In this document: positions 7,286-13,938 of the stretch, in pieces
Layout of the letters: each line of letters starts with the position of its first letter
How positions within the stretch are numbered: the first letter of the stretch is position 1
NCBI GenBank assembly: GCA_021823085.1
Contig: JAKAPG010000018.1
Location: 1-15,061 of the forward strand
DNA length: 15,061 nucleotides
Direction of reading: 5' to 3'
Source of the DNA: Thermoplasmata archaeon
GTDB lineage: Archaea > Thermoplasmatota > Thermoplasmata > Lutacidiplasmatales > UBA184
Program-made: the position numbers and the translations under genes
The notes under the pieces: model-generated
Seen by the model: the letters and a program-made list of their open reading frames with translations, nothing else
Databases searched by the model: none
What the model was told of the DNA's origin: nothing

Positions 7286-8368
7286 CTATCGGGAGGACGG
7301 CGTCTGGATCGTCGTGATGGCCCCCGTTCCGACCGTCCCACGGTTCGGGCGAGGGAAGCGGAACGTGGTGACGCGCAACCCGGCGGACTTCGCGGATCGC
7401 CTCAGTTCGGCATAGGCGTCGGCCGAGACGCTCCCCCGGCAGGGGGGCTGGCGGATGGAGAGGCGCCACGACGGCGCGTCCGAGAGCGTGGCAACGGGGG
7501 AAGGAAGGATGGCGAACAGTTCGAGCCGCAGCTTCGAGGCGTGCCAGCCGACGCTCAGCGTCCTACCGTCCCGGAGCGTGACGCCGACTCCTTCGGAGGT
7601 CACCGTGACCTCCTGGATCGGGTTCGGCTCTACCCCGGTCTGTGGCCGGTCGTAGCTCTGCTGTTCGGTGGGGGCGGTGAAGGTCCGGGCTCCCGCCTGA
7701 AGTGGTGGAGAGTCCGCCGGGAGCCTTCCGCTCGTTGACGGAGGCGACGGGCCGAAAGCGCCCCCGGGTGGAGGGCGGGCCGCCATGCGCAGGACCGCCT
7801 CAGCGGTCGACCGTCCGCGGTCCGCCGGATCCGGAACGTCAAACCGATCCTCCCCGAGGACAAAGCCGTGCGCTCGGCAGGCGGCCAGAAGCCCTTCCCG
7901 CGCCTCGGGCCCGATGTGGGCCGTCCGGAGCCCCGGCAGCAGCACGAGCCATTCCCCTCGTTCGGGGGGCTGCCCGGTCGGACCCGTGCGGACCATTTCG
8001 CGCACCGTGACAACGGCCGCGGGATCGTCCCAGCCGATCCCCCGGGCGTGGCCCGCGGAGTCAACGAGCCAGATCCCACGGTCGTCGAGCCGGAGCTCCA
8101 CGGTCGTGCGCCAGCCGCGGGCCGGGATCACAGAAAGCAGCAACGGGCCGAAGCCGACGACGCTGAACAGAACGAGGAGGAACGCGATGATCCACGGGTC
8201 GAACTGGACGAAGACCGCGATGTACACCGATAGGGCGACCCCGACGGCGGTGAATCCCAGGCCCATGTACGCCCATATCCGGGTCGGGTACGAGTTGAGC
8301 CGCCGGTCCTGAGCTGCAAACGGACGAAGGTCGTAGACAGAGGCGGTCGAGGGAAGGACGGAGCCCAT
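7286..8368 (-). CDS. Two-helix membrane protein with two PH-like domains
   Basis: 360 residues, function unknown. A short N-terminus with LNSYPTR (24-30) is followed by membrane helices at about 31-55 and 58-82. A beta-rich domain follows at about 88-175 (ELRLDDRGIWLVD, then GWDDPAAVV with Trp113, then a closing helix). A Pro/Ser-rich linker (about 180-247) leads to a second similar domain at about 250-340 (VTSEGVGVTL, GWHASKLRLEL with Trp275, then AYAELRRSAKSAGLRV). The second domain is closest to the C-terminal domain of the protein at 364-1017. The order helix-helix-PH resembles bacterial PH-domain membrane proteins (YdbS/bPH2 type), but that is a fold-level inference. It is convergent with the glycosyltransferase gene and divergent from the GNAT gene; I see no clear promoter in the 190-base divergent gap. 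Confidence 0.78.
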   Translation of the reverse strand: MGSVLPSTASVYDLRPFAAQDRRLNSYPTRIWAYMGLGFTAVGVALSVYIAVFVQFDPWIIAFLLVLFSVVGFGPLLLSVIPARGWRTTVELRLDDRGIWLVDSAGHARGIGWDDPAAVVTVREMVRTGPTGQPPERGEWLVLLPGLRTAHIGPEAREGLLAACRAHGFVLGEDRFDVPDPADRGRSTAEAVLRMAARPPPGGAFGPSPPSTSGRLPADSPPLQAGARTFTAPTEQQSYDRPQTGVEPNPIQEVTVTSEGVGVTLRDGRTLSVGWHASKLRLELFAILPSPVATLSDAPSWRLSIRQPPCRGSVSADAYAELRRSAKSAGLRVTTFRFPRPNRGTVGTGAITTIQTPSSR

Positions 8369-8559
8369 CCGTCAGACCATCGGCCCTCCACTCAAGAATC
8401 CTCCGCAGGGACCCGGGCCGAGCGGAGCGCTCCGAGCGCGCCCGCGCACCTTCTCGGTTTCCGGAGACCAGCCCCGCGATCGCGACCGGACGACTCGGAC
8501 TTCGGGTCGTCTCCGCTTCCCGGCACCTTCACGTAGTCGGTAGACCATCCGGCCAACCC

Positions 8560-9264
8560 ATGGACAGCGCCACGTTCTCCACGAAACCCTTGTCTCCCGA
8601 GACCTGGCCCGACTTCGCTCGCCTCGTCGAGAAGCACCATGGGATCTTCGGGGGCTGCTGGTGCATCTCGTTTCATCTCGAGCCGGGCGAGAACAAGCGA
8701 TGGGCCGGGAGGTACCGAGAGCTCAAGGAAGCTCGCGTCAACGCCGGGCGGGCCCATGCGGCGCTGGTGTTCGATGGAGAGACGGCGGTGGGATGGTGCC
8801 AGTTCGGACCCACCGCGGAGCTTCCCAACATCCGGAGCCGTACAGCGTACGAGACCGGGCTGACGGCACTCCCCGACTGGCGCATCACGTGCTTCTTCGT
8901 AGACCGCGAGCGCCGAGGCGACGGCATCGCGTCGCTGGCTCTCCGCGAAGCCCTCCGCTACATCGCCCAAGCCGGAGGAGGTAGTGTCGAGGGGTATCCC
9001 GAGGACTACACTGACGAGCGGACCTCCAACTCCTTCCTCTGCAGCGGAACGCTGCGCATGTTCGAGAAATCCGGTTTCACCAAGGTCCGCAGGATCGCGA
9101 AGCGCCGCTGGGTCGTCGCGCGTACCGTCCCGTCCGCGCGACCTGCGCGACCCACTCCTCGAACCCCGAGAAGGGCGGCTCAGCGTTCGTCGTCCCCGTC
9201 AAGCCACGGGTCGAAACGTGCCGGGTCCGTTCGGCGAGCGGGCGGCGGGCAGGCGATCAACTAG
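8560..9264 (+). CDS. GNAT-family N-acetyltransferase with an unusual basic tail
   Basis: The 234-residue product belongs to a GNAT subfamily marked by GGCWC (31-35), GWCQFGP (78-84) and VEGYP (143-147). The acetyl-CoA binding motif A is CFFVDRERRGDGIASLAL (111-128, with R-R-G-D-G-I at 118-123), and MFEKSGF (167-173) is the usual late strand and helix. Such enzymes move an acetyl group from acetyl-CoA to an amine; the substrate of this subfamily is unknown to me. Homologues normally end soon after the position equivalent to 188; here about 45 residues rich in Arg, Ser and Pro follow, which could be a natural tail, a lost stop or a frameshift. The ATG at 8560 gives the expected N-terminus. Its stop lies 21 bases from the convergent stop at 9286. 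Confidence 0.88.
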   Translation: MDSATFSTKPLSPETWPDFARLVEKHHGIFGGCWCISFHLEPGENKRWAGRYRELKEARVNAGRAHAALVFDGETAVGWCQFGPTAELPNIRSRTAYETGLTALPDWRITCFFVDRERRGDGIASLALREALRYIAQAGGGSVEGYPEDYTDERTSNSFLCSGTLRMFEKSGFTKVRRIAKRRWVVARTVPSARPARPTPRTPRRAAQRSSSPSSHGSKRAGSVRRAGGGQAIN

Positions 9265-9285
9265 CCCGGAGAAGGTGGTCTCCGT

Positions 9286-9750
9286 TCAGGCCGGGTGACG
9301 CATCTCCGAACGCATGCGGACGGACCACTGCGAGAGCTTCGCCGCTTGGTCGTGCGTCAGCAAAAGACGGGTCGGAAACGCAAGGCTCATCCGAGGCAGA
9401 TACAGTCGGCGGCCCACGAGGTGCACTTCTTCCCATTCGTAGGTCGGAGACACGCTCGTTCCCCGAGGCAGCGGGTACCACCGCACCAACGTCAGTCCGT
9501 TGCTCCCGACCGCCAGATTCACGGGTTGGGGGACCAGCAGCCAGTGGGCGAGCACCAGGGGGAGCGCGCAGGCCCAGGTGACCAGGATCTCTAGGATCAG
9601 CCCGAGCGGAGACCTCGCACCGACCGGACTGAGGATCAGGAAAAGGACCGAACCAAGGGTAAGGCCGCAAACCAAGGCCAGGAAGAAGCTCCAGAACCAC
9701 CGGCCCGGTCTGAGACCCGGCAGCCATCCCGGTCCCCCGAACTGATGCAC
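9286..9750 (-). CDS. Small two-helix membrane protein with one PH-like domain
   Basis: From a GTG start at 9750 the product is 154 residues: membrane helices at about 19-41 and 47-71, then a compact beta domain (VNLAVGSNGLTLVRW at about 77-91, then YEWEEVHLVGRRLYL with Trp106, then a short C-terminal helix DQAAKLSQW). This is the same module as in the proteins at 364, 7286 and 11622, and the W-E-E-V segment lines up with W-S-D-I and W-A-D-I in the large protein. The frame can be extended to a GTG at 9843, adding 31 residues of poor quality, so the shorter form is preferred with modest certainty. Function unknown. It is convergent with the GNAT gene, and 476 bases without a gene lie upstream. 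Confidence 0.68.
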   Translation of the reverse strand: MHQFGGPGWLPGLRPGRWFWSFFLALVCGLTLGSVLFLILSPVGARSPLGLILEILVTWACALPLVLAHWLLVPQPVNLAVGSNGLTLVRWYPLPRGTSVSPTYEWEEVHLVGRRLYLPRMSLAFPTRLLLTHDQAAKLSQWSVRMRSEMRHPA

Positions 9751-9824
9751 TTTTGGTCCAATGCTTTCCAGCAGATGTAGGTTTCTGTGCCCGTTCAAGG
9801 CGTGTCTGCCCCTGTCCGAGGGCG

Positions 9825-9840
9825 GGGACGGGTGTATTTG
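9825..9840 (+). repeat. Direct repeat, copy 1 (GGGACGGGTGTATTTG)
   Basis: It matches 15 of 16 bases with the copy at 10103-10118, 278 bases away. The shared flank CCGA lies a few bases to the left of both. On the minus strand the AT core reads CAAATACA, about 85 bases upstream of the GTG at 9750. Confidence 0.5.
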
Positions 9841-10102
9841 CACCGCGGTGGGCCGACGCGCGACGAGGCTACCGAACCCGTAGGTGAAACGCTGCTTTCA
9901 CGCGATCCCCGCGCTGCTCGATGATGCCGAGAGACGGAACTCCCCGTTCGACCCGCAAGCGGGTAGATCCATCGAGGGAACCAACTCAGGAATCAACGCC
10001 GGACAGCATCGACGAGAACGGCCGCCCGCTCCTAGCCGTCCACGCTTCTGTCGGAGTCTCAGTCCTCGGGAGCCTCAGGAAACCACTTCCGGCCGATGAG
10101 TC

Positions 10103-10118
10103 GGGACGGCTGTATTTG
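10103..10118 (+). repeat. Direct repeat, copy 2 (GGGACGGCTGTATTTG)
   Basis: Second copy of the element at 9825-9840, differing at one base. It lies about 110 bases beyond the HepT stop codon. Origin unknown. Confidence 0.5.
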
Positions 10119-10226
10119 GTGAGGGAGGACTCTCGCCGTCGACGCAGCTGTTCTCGGAACCACCCACCTGAAACGAAACGGATAGGGGTGTCTGGCGCAC
10201 CGGGCGGAGGAGGCTGTGACCGGTAG

Positions 10227-10604
10227 CTACTCATCTCGAAGGATGATCGTAGCGTCATCAGAAGGGGGCACTCGAGCACGCCGCAACTGCCCGTCTATTC
10301 CCGGCAGGCTGTCCCGGTAGAAAGCCCACGTTTCGGAGAGGTCCATCGTCGCGTACTCATGAATGAGGTCGTTCCGGTACTCCCCGAGCTTCCTCCACGG
10401 CACCTTCGGGTTCGCCCGCTGGGTCCGACGAGAGATTCTCGACGCCGCCTCTCCAATGACCATCAGGTCATACGCTACCGCCTTCTGCGCCACAGGATCG
10501 TCCAAGAACGCCTGCTTCCCTCGTCGCATCACGGACTGAATCGACCCGAGGTGGTCGAGAATATCCGCGATGCGCTGGACGTCGCTCCGGGGTGTCCGGG
10601 TCAT
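10227..10604 (-). CDS. hepT: HepT-like toxin (HEPN ribonuclease, DUF86)
   Basis: 125 residues, the normal length for HepT. The HEPN active-site motif R-x4-H-x-Y is intact as RNDLIHEY (Arg77, His82, Tyr84), preceded by the family-typical AYDLMVIGEA (44-53) and PKVPWRKLGEYRNDLIHEY block (66-84). HepT is an RNA-cleaving toxin; in characterised systems its partner MntA silences it by adding AMP units to the tyrosine of this motif. The start codon overlaps the MntA stop as ATGA, so the two are translated together with the antitoxin first. Intact catalytic residues on both sides indicate a functional pair. Confidence 0.93.
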   Translation of the reverse strand: MTRTPRSDVQRIADILDHLGSIQSVMRRGKQAFLDDPVAQKAVAYDLMVIGEAASRISRRTQRANPKVPWRKLGEYRNDLIHEYATMDLSETWAFYRDSLPGIDGQLRRARVPPSDDATIILRDE

Positions 10605-11035
10605 AATGGGACCATTTCACGCAGCGCCTGAGGTTTCACGAGCCAGTTCAGCGAATCCTCGGTCACCAGGTCGACCTGCCGACCAAGAATCATCTGCAGC
10701 TTCTCCCGCAGTTCCACATGCGTCAGGATGTCCCTAGGGCGGCTCCACTCAACGATGAGATCCACGTCGCTGTCGGGACGAGCCGCTTGTCGGGCAACCG
10801 AGCCGAAGACGGTGAACGTGGCACCGTAGCGCCGAGCCAATCGTTCGATTTTGGCCCGGTGAGGACCGATGACTTCCCCAATGCCTAGACCTCCGCCGAA
10901 CGTGGGCAGCACGATCTTGGGTACGTCGAACTTCGGAGATTTGCAGCGTGCGCAGATTCTCGGAACCCGTCGCCGAAGCGGCCAAACGTACCCGCACCGG
11001 TAGCAGTGGCCGAGCCGAACGAGCCGCCGTGTCAT
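10601..11035 (-). CDS. mntA: MntA-like nucleotidyltransferase antitoxin with N-terminal zinc ribbon
   Basis: 144 residues from the ATG at 11035. The C-terminal two-thirds is a minimal nucleotidyltransferase: FGSVARQAARPDSDVDLIVEW at about 77-97 has the G-S-x10-D-x-D motif (Gly78, Ser79, Asp90, Asp92), and Asp122 in QVDLVTED is the likely third metal ligand. This activity AMPylates and neutralises the HepT toxin encoded next to it. The first 40 residues form an extra Cys4 zinc ribbon (Cys11, Cys14, Cys28, Cys31; C-x2-C-x13-C-x2-C), which many MntA proteins lack and which may bind nucleic acid for autoregulation; that role is inference. The frame is open to 11185, but the added residues look non-coding and the ATG at 11035 starts directly before the ribbon. 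The stop overlaps the toxin start by four bases. Confidence 0.92.
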   Translation of the reverse strand: MTRRLVRLGHCYRCGYVWPLRRRVPRICARCKSPKFDVPKIVLPTFGGGLGIGEVIGPHRAKIERLARRYGATFTVFGSVARQAARPDSDVDLIVEWSRPRDILTHVELREKLQMILGRQVDLVTEDSLNWLVKPQALREMVPL

Positions 11036-11064
11036 CGAGGAGTCCCCGCCTGGAAGCCACGCCA

Positions 11065-11080
11065 ACTTACTTAGGCCTAT
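11065..11080 (-). promoter_or_regulatory. Possible promoter of the mntA-hepT operon
   Basis: Read on the minus strand the segment is ATAGGCCTAAGTAAGT, an AT-rich island centred about 36 bases upstream of the ATG at 11035. Transcription would start near 11045, giving a very short leader. No strong ribosome site precedes the ATG. Weak call. Confidence 0.3.
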
Positions 11081-11110
11081 CGGCGGGGATGCGGCCCATG
11101 GGTTCACCCG

Positions 11111-11123
11111 GAGCGGGTAGCCG
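11111..11123 (+). repeat. Direct repeat GAGCGGGTAGCCG, copy 1
   Basis: Identical to 11395-11407. Both copies are preceded by a TTC-R-CCCG sequence within about 15 bases and can form a small hairpin. Copy 1 lies about 75 bases upstream of the mntA start. Confidence 0.45.
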
Positions 11124-11288
11124 TCGTCCTTCCATGCAAACCGGCGAGGAACGGCGGGCCGGGCACACCTCCTGCCGTGAAGCATCCGGCAGTTCTCCCG
11201 TGGTATCCCGGCCGGAGGTCCGGTGGATATACCCTACCAACGTTCGTTACTCACGATCCATCGCCCTATCCCACGGTCGGCGGCGGCC

Positions 11289-11372
11289 GTCGATTGGGGT
11301 GGGTAGGACTACCGGGCGAACTGTACCCCCGGACCGGGGGCTACCCAATCGCTCCTCGTTCCCCCAATCGAC
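11289..11372. repeat. Nested inverted repeat with internal hairpin
   Basis: GTCGATTGGGG (11289-11299) pairs perfectly with CCCCAATCGAC (11362-11372). Inside it GGGTAG (11301-11306) pairs with CTACCC (11341-11346), and inside that CCCCCG (11326-11331) pairs with CGGGGG (11335-11340) around a 3-base loop. All stems are nested, which permits one folded structure. Confidence 0.55.
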
Positions 11373-11375
11373 AAC

Positions 11376-11409
11376 CGGGCTTCGCCCGCGGCGAGAGCGG
11401 GTAGCCGCG
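11376..11409. repeat. Two overlapping short hairpins
   Basis: CGGGC (11376-11380) pairs with GCCCG (11384-11388) around TTC. CGCGGC (11387-11392) pairs with GCCGCG (11404-11409) around an 11-base loop that contains GAGAGCGGGTA. The two stems share two bases, so they are alternatives or stack with a small trim. Confidence 0.45.
11395..11407 (+). repeat. Direct repeat GAGCGGGTAGCCG, copy 2
   Basis: Second copy of the 13-base element, located in the loop and right arm of the hairpin at 11387-11409. It overlaps the GGCGAGAG / GTCAAGCTG element shared with 1367-1393. Confidence 0.45.
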
Positions 11410-11439
11410 TCAAGCTGCTGCGGCATCGAAGTCGTTCGG

Positions 11440-11454
11440 CCGTCGCCACGACGG
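11440..11454. repeat. Short perfect hairpin
   Basis: CCGTCG (11440-11445) and CGACGG (11449-11454) pair perfectly around the loop CCA. It is the right-most stem of the structured intergenic stretch that begins at 11289. Confidence 0.4.
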
Positions 11455-11621
11455 TGAGCGGCTGCAACGAGAATTTCGACCGACCTCCACCTATAGCAGA
11501 ACCAGGCGACTGTACCGCAAGCGGGCGTCCCCGGGCGGCTCACCCTTCTCTCGCTTGGACCATCATCGACGGCTCGTCTCCCGCCAGACCGGAATTGGCG
11601 GCCGGGACCGGAGGCCGTACG

Positions 11622-13892
11622 TCAATGGCCAGGGACGGCGCTCGCCGTGACCTGCCACTCCGTCAGCTGGTCTGGGGCGAGACGGGACGCGAGCAGGCGT
11701 CCGAGTTCAGGGGAGACGAATCCGGTATCGAGCCGGATGCCGGCCTGCGTTCGAGCGGTGACGTTGAGCGAGCTCAGGCCCAGCAGCGCGGACGGGCCTT
11801 CCGCAGGTTCTCGCCCCACGAGAGACGCAATGGCCGTCAGGCGGAGGGCCGAGACCCGACCGGGGGTCGGGCGACCCGGGCCGAAGTCCACGTGCAGGGC
11901 ATCGGCGGTGACCGCCACTCTCGACGGGCTCTGTCGCCACCAGACCGCGGGGTACAGCGCGAAGATCGCGGGCAGCACCGGCAGGACGATCAGAAAGAAC
12001 GCGAACGGATCGAGCGGCGCCAGGATCGCAAGGGAGACCCCGACAAGGCTCACGGCGAGCGGGACGAGCAGCAACAGCAGGAACAGGTTCCGACTGCGCC
12101 GATGCACCGGGTTCGGCTGCCATGAGGATTCCGGCGGGGGCGCAACTCGGCTCGTCCCGGTGTCGTCCCCTCGGACCCGGTTCAGCCGGTTCGCCACGTC
12201 GGCGACGACCGACGCATCCACCAACGGAACCGCTTCCGCGAATCCCGTGGCCGTCTTGTAGCGGAACCCCCGGCTGCTGGGGGTCAGTTCGGCGATGTCG
12301 GCCCAGAGCACCGTGCGTTCTCCTTTCCGCTCCCGCAGCGAGAAGCCCGCGCTCGAAAGCCCGACTTCTTGGATGGACCTATACCCCAGGTAGAGGAACT
12401 GTGCCCCTGCGAAGCCGGGGAAGAGGAACAGGACCACCGCCTGGGTGAACAGTAGGTCCGGGAAGGCAAAGACGAGGGTCGCCAGCGCCGGAATCTCGAG
12501 CACGAGCAAGAGGAGCCCGATGTGCATCCAGCGCGCCCGAAGGGGATTGACCTGCCAGTGGATCTCGGCTACGGATGCGGGCGGCCCCGAGCCGGTCAAG
12601 GACGCGACGGACGGCCGTAGGGGCGCGCGCTGGTCGCGGTACGGAACCCGGGCGGCTTCGAAGCACTCGCGGATCAGCCGCATCAGGTCCGGGTCGAGGT
12701 AATGGACGTACTCCGACCCGAGGGCCGTATCGGCCTTCATGCTGCGGCGGCTAATGGCCATCGGAGCTTCGAGTTCCCGAATGTCGGACCACGCGAGATA
12801 GGACCGCGCGCCCTTGGGTGGGTACCGGTAGTCGAGGTACAGGCCCGCGGTACCGAGCCCGACCCGACGTAGGCCGTGTCGGGCGTACCAGGAATCGCTC
12901 CCGCCGAAGACCAGGGTGAATAGGAGGGCCAACGGGGCGCCGACAAGGACCGAAGTGTAGACCGGATCACTGAAGGGAATCGGGGAGAGAACGACCACGA
13001 CCCAGAGCGCGGCCAGTCCGATGGAGACCCCGATGAGCACGAGGCCGGTGCGGCGAAGCCCGGCGATCACGGAGTTGTCCGACCAGCGAACGTCGTCCGA
13101 CGAGGGAGGAGCATGGAGCTGCTTGGGACGTTTGAGCTTCCACGACGGGAGGTTGCGGTTGTGCACGTTGAGGCGCGATGAGGTGAGGGCGAAACCGGCG
13201 GCGATCGCGATGGCGCACACGGCCAGCGGAACCCCGAAGAAGGCGGCGTCAAACGCGAGCGAGGAGTGGACCAGCGTCGTGGGCGAACCCCCCACGGCCT
13301 GCGCCTGCAGGATCGTCACGTTCCCCTGGGCGACGACCTTTCCGAGGATCGCAATGCGGTCCCCGGACTCGTACTGGAACCCGGTCGGGGTTCCGACCGC
13401 AGGATACGGCTCCCCCCCAGTGGCGATCGTGGGAGATGACGAGGAGTTCGCTCCCATCTCCACGAGCGCCCGTCCGGTCGAGTCGTTGAACCAGAAACTC
13501 TCGACGTGCCGCCCGGTCACCGACTGGCCCTGGGAGTCCGTGTAGTCGAACACGACGATCACGCTCGACTGGTTCGGGCTGACGGTGCCGAACACCTTCT
13601 CCACGCTCCCGGGAGCGAGCTGGGCCACGGCCGTGACCGGGATCGCGTCCTCGTGCGCGTAGGCGAAGGCGGAAGGGAGGGAGACGGCGGCCACGACCCC
13701 GAAGATGATCGCGAAGATCAGCCCCTGGGCGATCAGCATGCTCGCGAGGCTGCTCGTTCGCGAACCGCAGGAAGGACAGGTCCGCCCGGTGCTGAGGCAC
13801 CGGGCGCAGAGGAAGACCCGATCCGTGCGGCACCAGTTCGAGTTTCGGAACGAGGTGGCCCGGTACCGGGCACCGCAATTCGCGCACTCCAT
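11622..13892 (-). CDS. Zinc-finger membrane protein with a GIDE-like domain and three two-helix/PH-like modules
   Basis: 756 residues from the ATG at 13892; function unknown. In order: a seven-Cys zinc finger at 3-42 (C-x2-C-x14-C-x7-C-x2-C-x6-C-x2-C); a membrane helix at about 52-75; a beta-rich segment at about 95-205; a helix at about 212-236; then three repeats of two membrane helices plus a PH-like domain (helices about 280-302, 311-330, domain 340-420; helices 455-477, 482-503, domain 508-575; helices 602-624, 630-650, domain 656-735). The beta segment contains FGTVSP (101-106), FWFNDSTGRALVEMGA (133-148) and ESGDRIAILGKV (175-186), a pattern like the GIDE/BAM domain of MUL1-type and archaeal membrane proteins. 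Repeats two and three begin with W-Q-x-N-P (446-450, 591-595), and the first two share W-S/A-D-I (368, 530). The open frame extends to 14300, but the finger starts right after this ATG, which has a ribosome site. Domain names are inference. Confidence 0.82.
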   Translation of the reverse strand: MECANCGARYRATSFRNSNWCRTDRVFLCARCLSTGRTCPSCGSRTSSLASMLIAQGLIFAIIFGVVAAVSLPSAFAYAHEDAIPVTAVAQLAPGSVEKVFGTVSPNQSSVIVVFDYTDSQGQSVTGRHVESFWFNDSTGRALVEMGANSSSSPTIATGGEPYPAVGTPTGFQYESGDRIAILGKVVAQGNVTILQAQAVGGSPTTLVHSSLAFDAAFFGVPLAVCAIAIAAGFALTSSRLNVHNRNLPSWKLKRPKQLHAPPSSDDVRWSDNSVIAGLRRTGLVLIGVSIGLAALWVVVVLSPIPFSDPVYTSVLVGAPLALLFTLVFGGSDSWYARHGLRRVGLGTAGLYLDYRYPPKGARSYLAWSDIRELEAPMAISRRSMKADTALGSEYVHYLDPDLMRLIRECFEAARVPYRDQRAPLRPSVASLTGSGPPASVAEIHWQVNPLRARWMHIGLLLLVLEIPALATLVFAFPDLLFTQAVVLFLFPGFAGAQFLYLGYRSIQEVGLSSAGFSLRERKGERTVLWADIAELTPSSRGFRYKTATGFAEAVPLVDASVVADVANRLNRVRGDDTGTSRVAPPPESSWQPNPVHRRSRNLFLLLLLVPLAVSLVGVSLAILAPLDPFAFFLIVLPVLPAIFALYPAVWWRQSPSRVAVTADALHVDFGPGRPTPGRVSALRLTAIASLVGREPAEGPSALLGLSSLNVTARTQAGIRLDTGFVSPELGRLLASRLAPDQLTEWQVTASAVPGH

Positions 13893-13900
13893 CCGTATCG

Positions 13901-13938
13901 ACCTTCCGCCGCGGACCTCAGGGGCGCCTGATATCAAC
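13901..13938 (-). promoter_or_regulatory. Promoter and ribosome site of the zinc-finger membrane protein
   Basis: On the minus strand GTTGATATCAGG (13938-13927) is a TATA-like island, and GGAAGGT (13907-13901) is a ribosome site ending 8 bases before the ATG at 13892. A TATA centre near 13933 predicts transcription start near 13907, which would place the ribosome site at the very 5' end of the message. Both elements support the start at 13892 over longer forms. Confidence 0.4.

Larger units (their letters stand above)
9751..10226. other. Intergenic region with a 16-base direct repeat, no convincing gene
   Basis: Overlapping open frames on both strands (for example 9921-10226 plus and 9986-10279 minus) give no recognisable product. 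The main feature is a near-perfect repeat, GGGACGGSTGTATTTG, at 9825-9840 and 10103-10118. It could carry the promoter of the gene at 9286-9750, which is transcribed leftward from here. Confidence 0.5.
11036..11621. other. Intergenic region rich in inverted repeats, no convincing gene
   Basis: About 590 bases between the large membrane protein gene and the mntA-hepT operon, both transcribed leftward. Open frames here are overlapping shadows. The stretch 11289-11454 holds at least four stem-loops and a long-range inverted repeat. A 13-base direct repeat, GAGCGGGTAGCCG, occurs at 11111-11123 and 11395-11407. The region could be a 3' untranslated region, a structured RNA or a remnant of an inserted element. 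Confidence 0.55.

Noticed and set aside
9921..10226. 101-codon plus-strand frame containing DESGRLYLVREDS
   Set aside because: The short protein-like stretch overlaps the 16-base direct repeat, but the rest is low-complexity and no family is recognised; not enough to call a gene or pseudogene.
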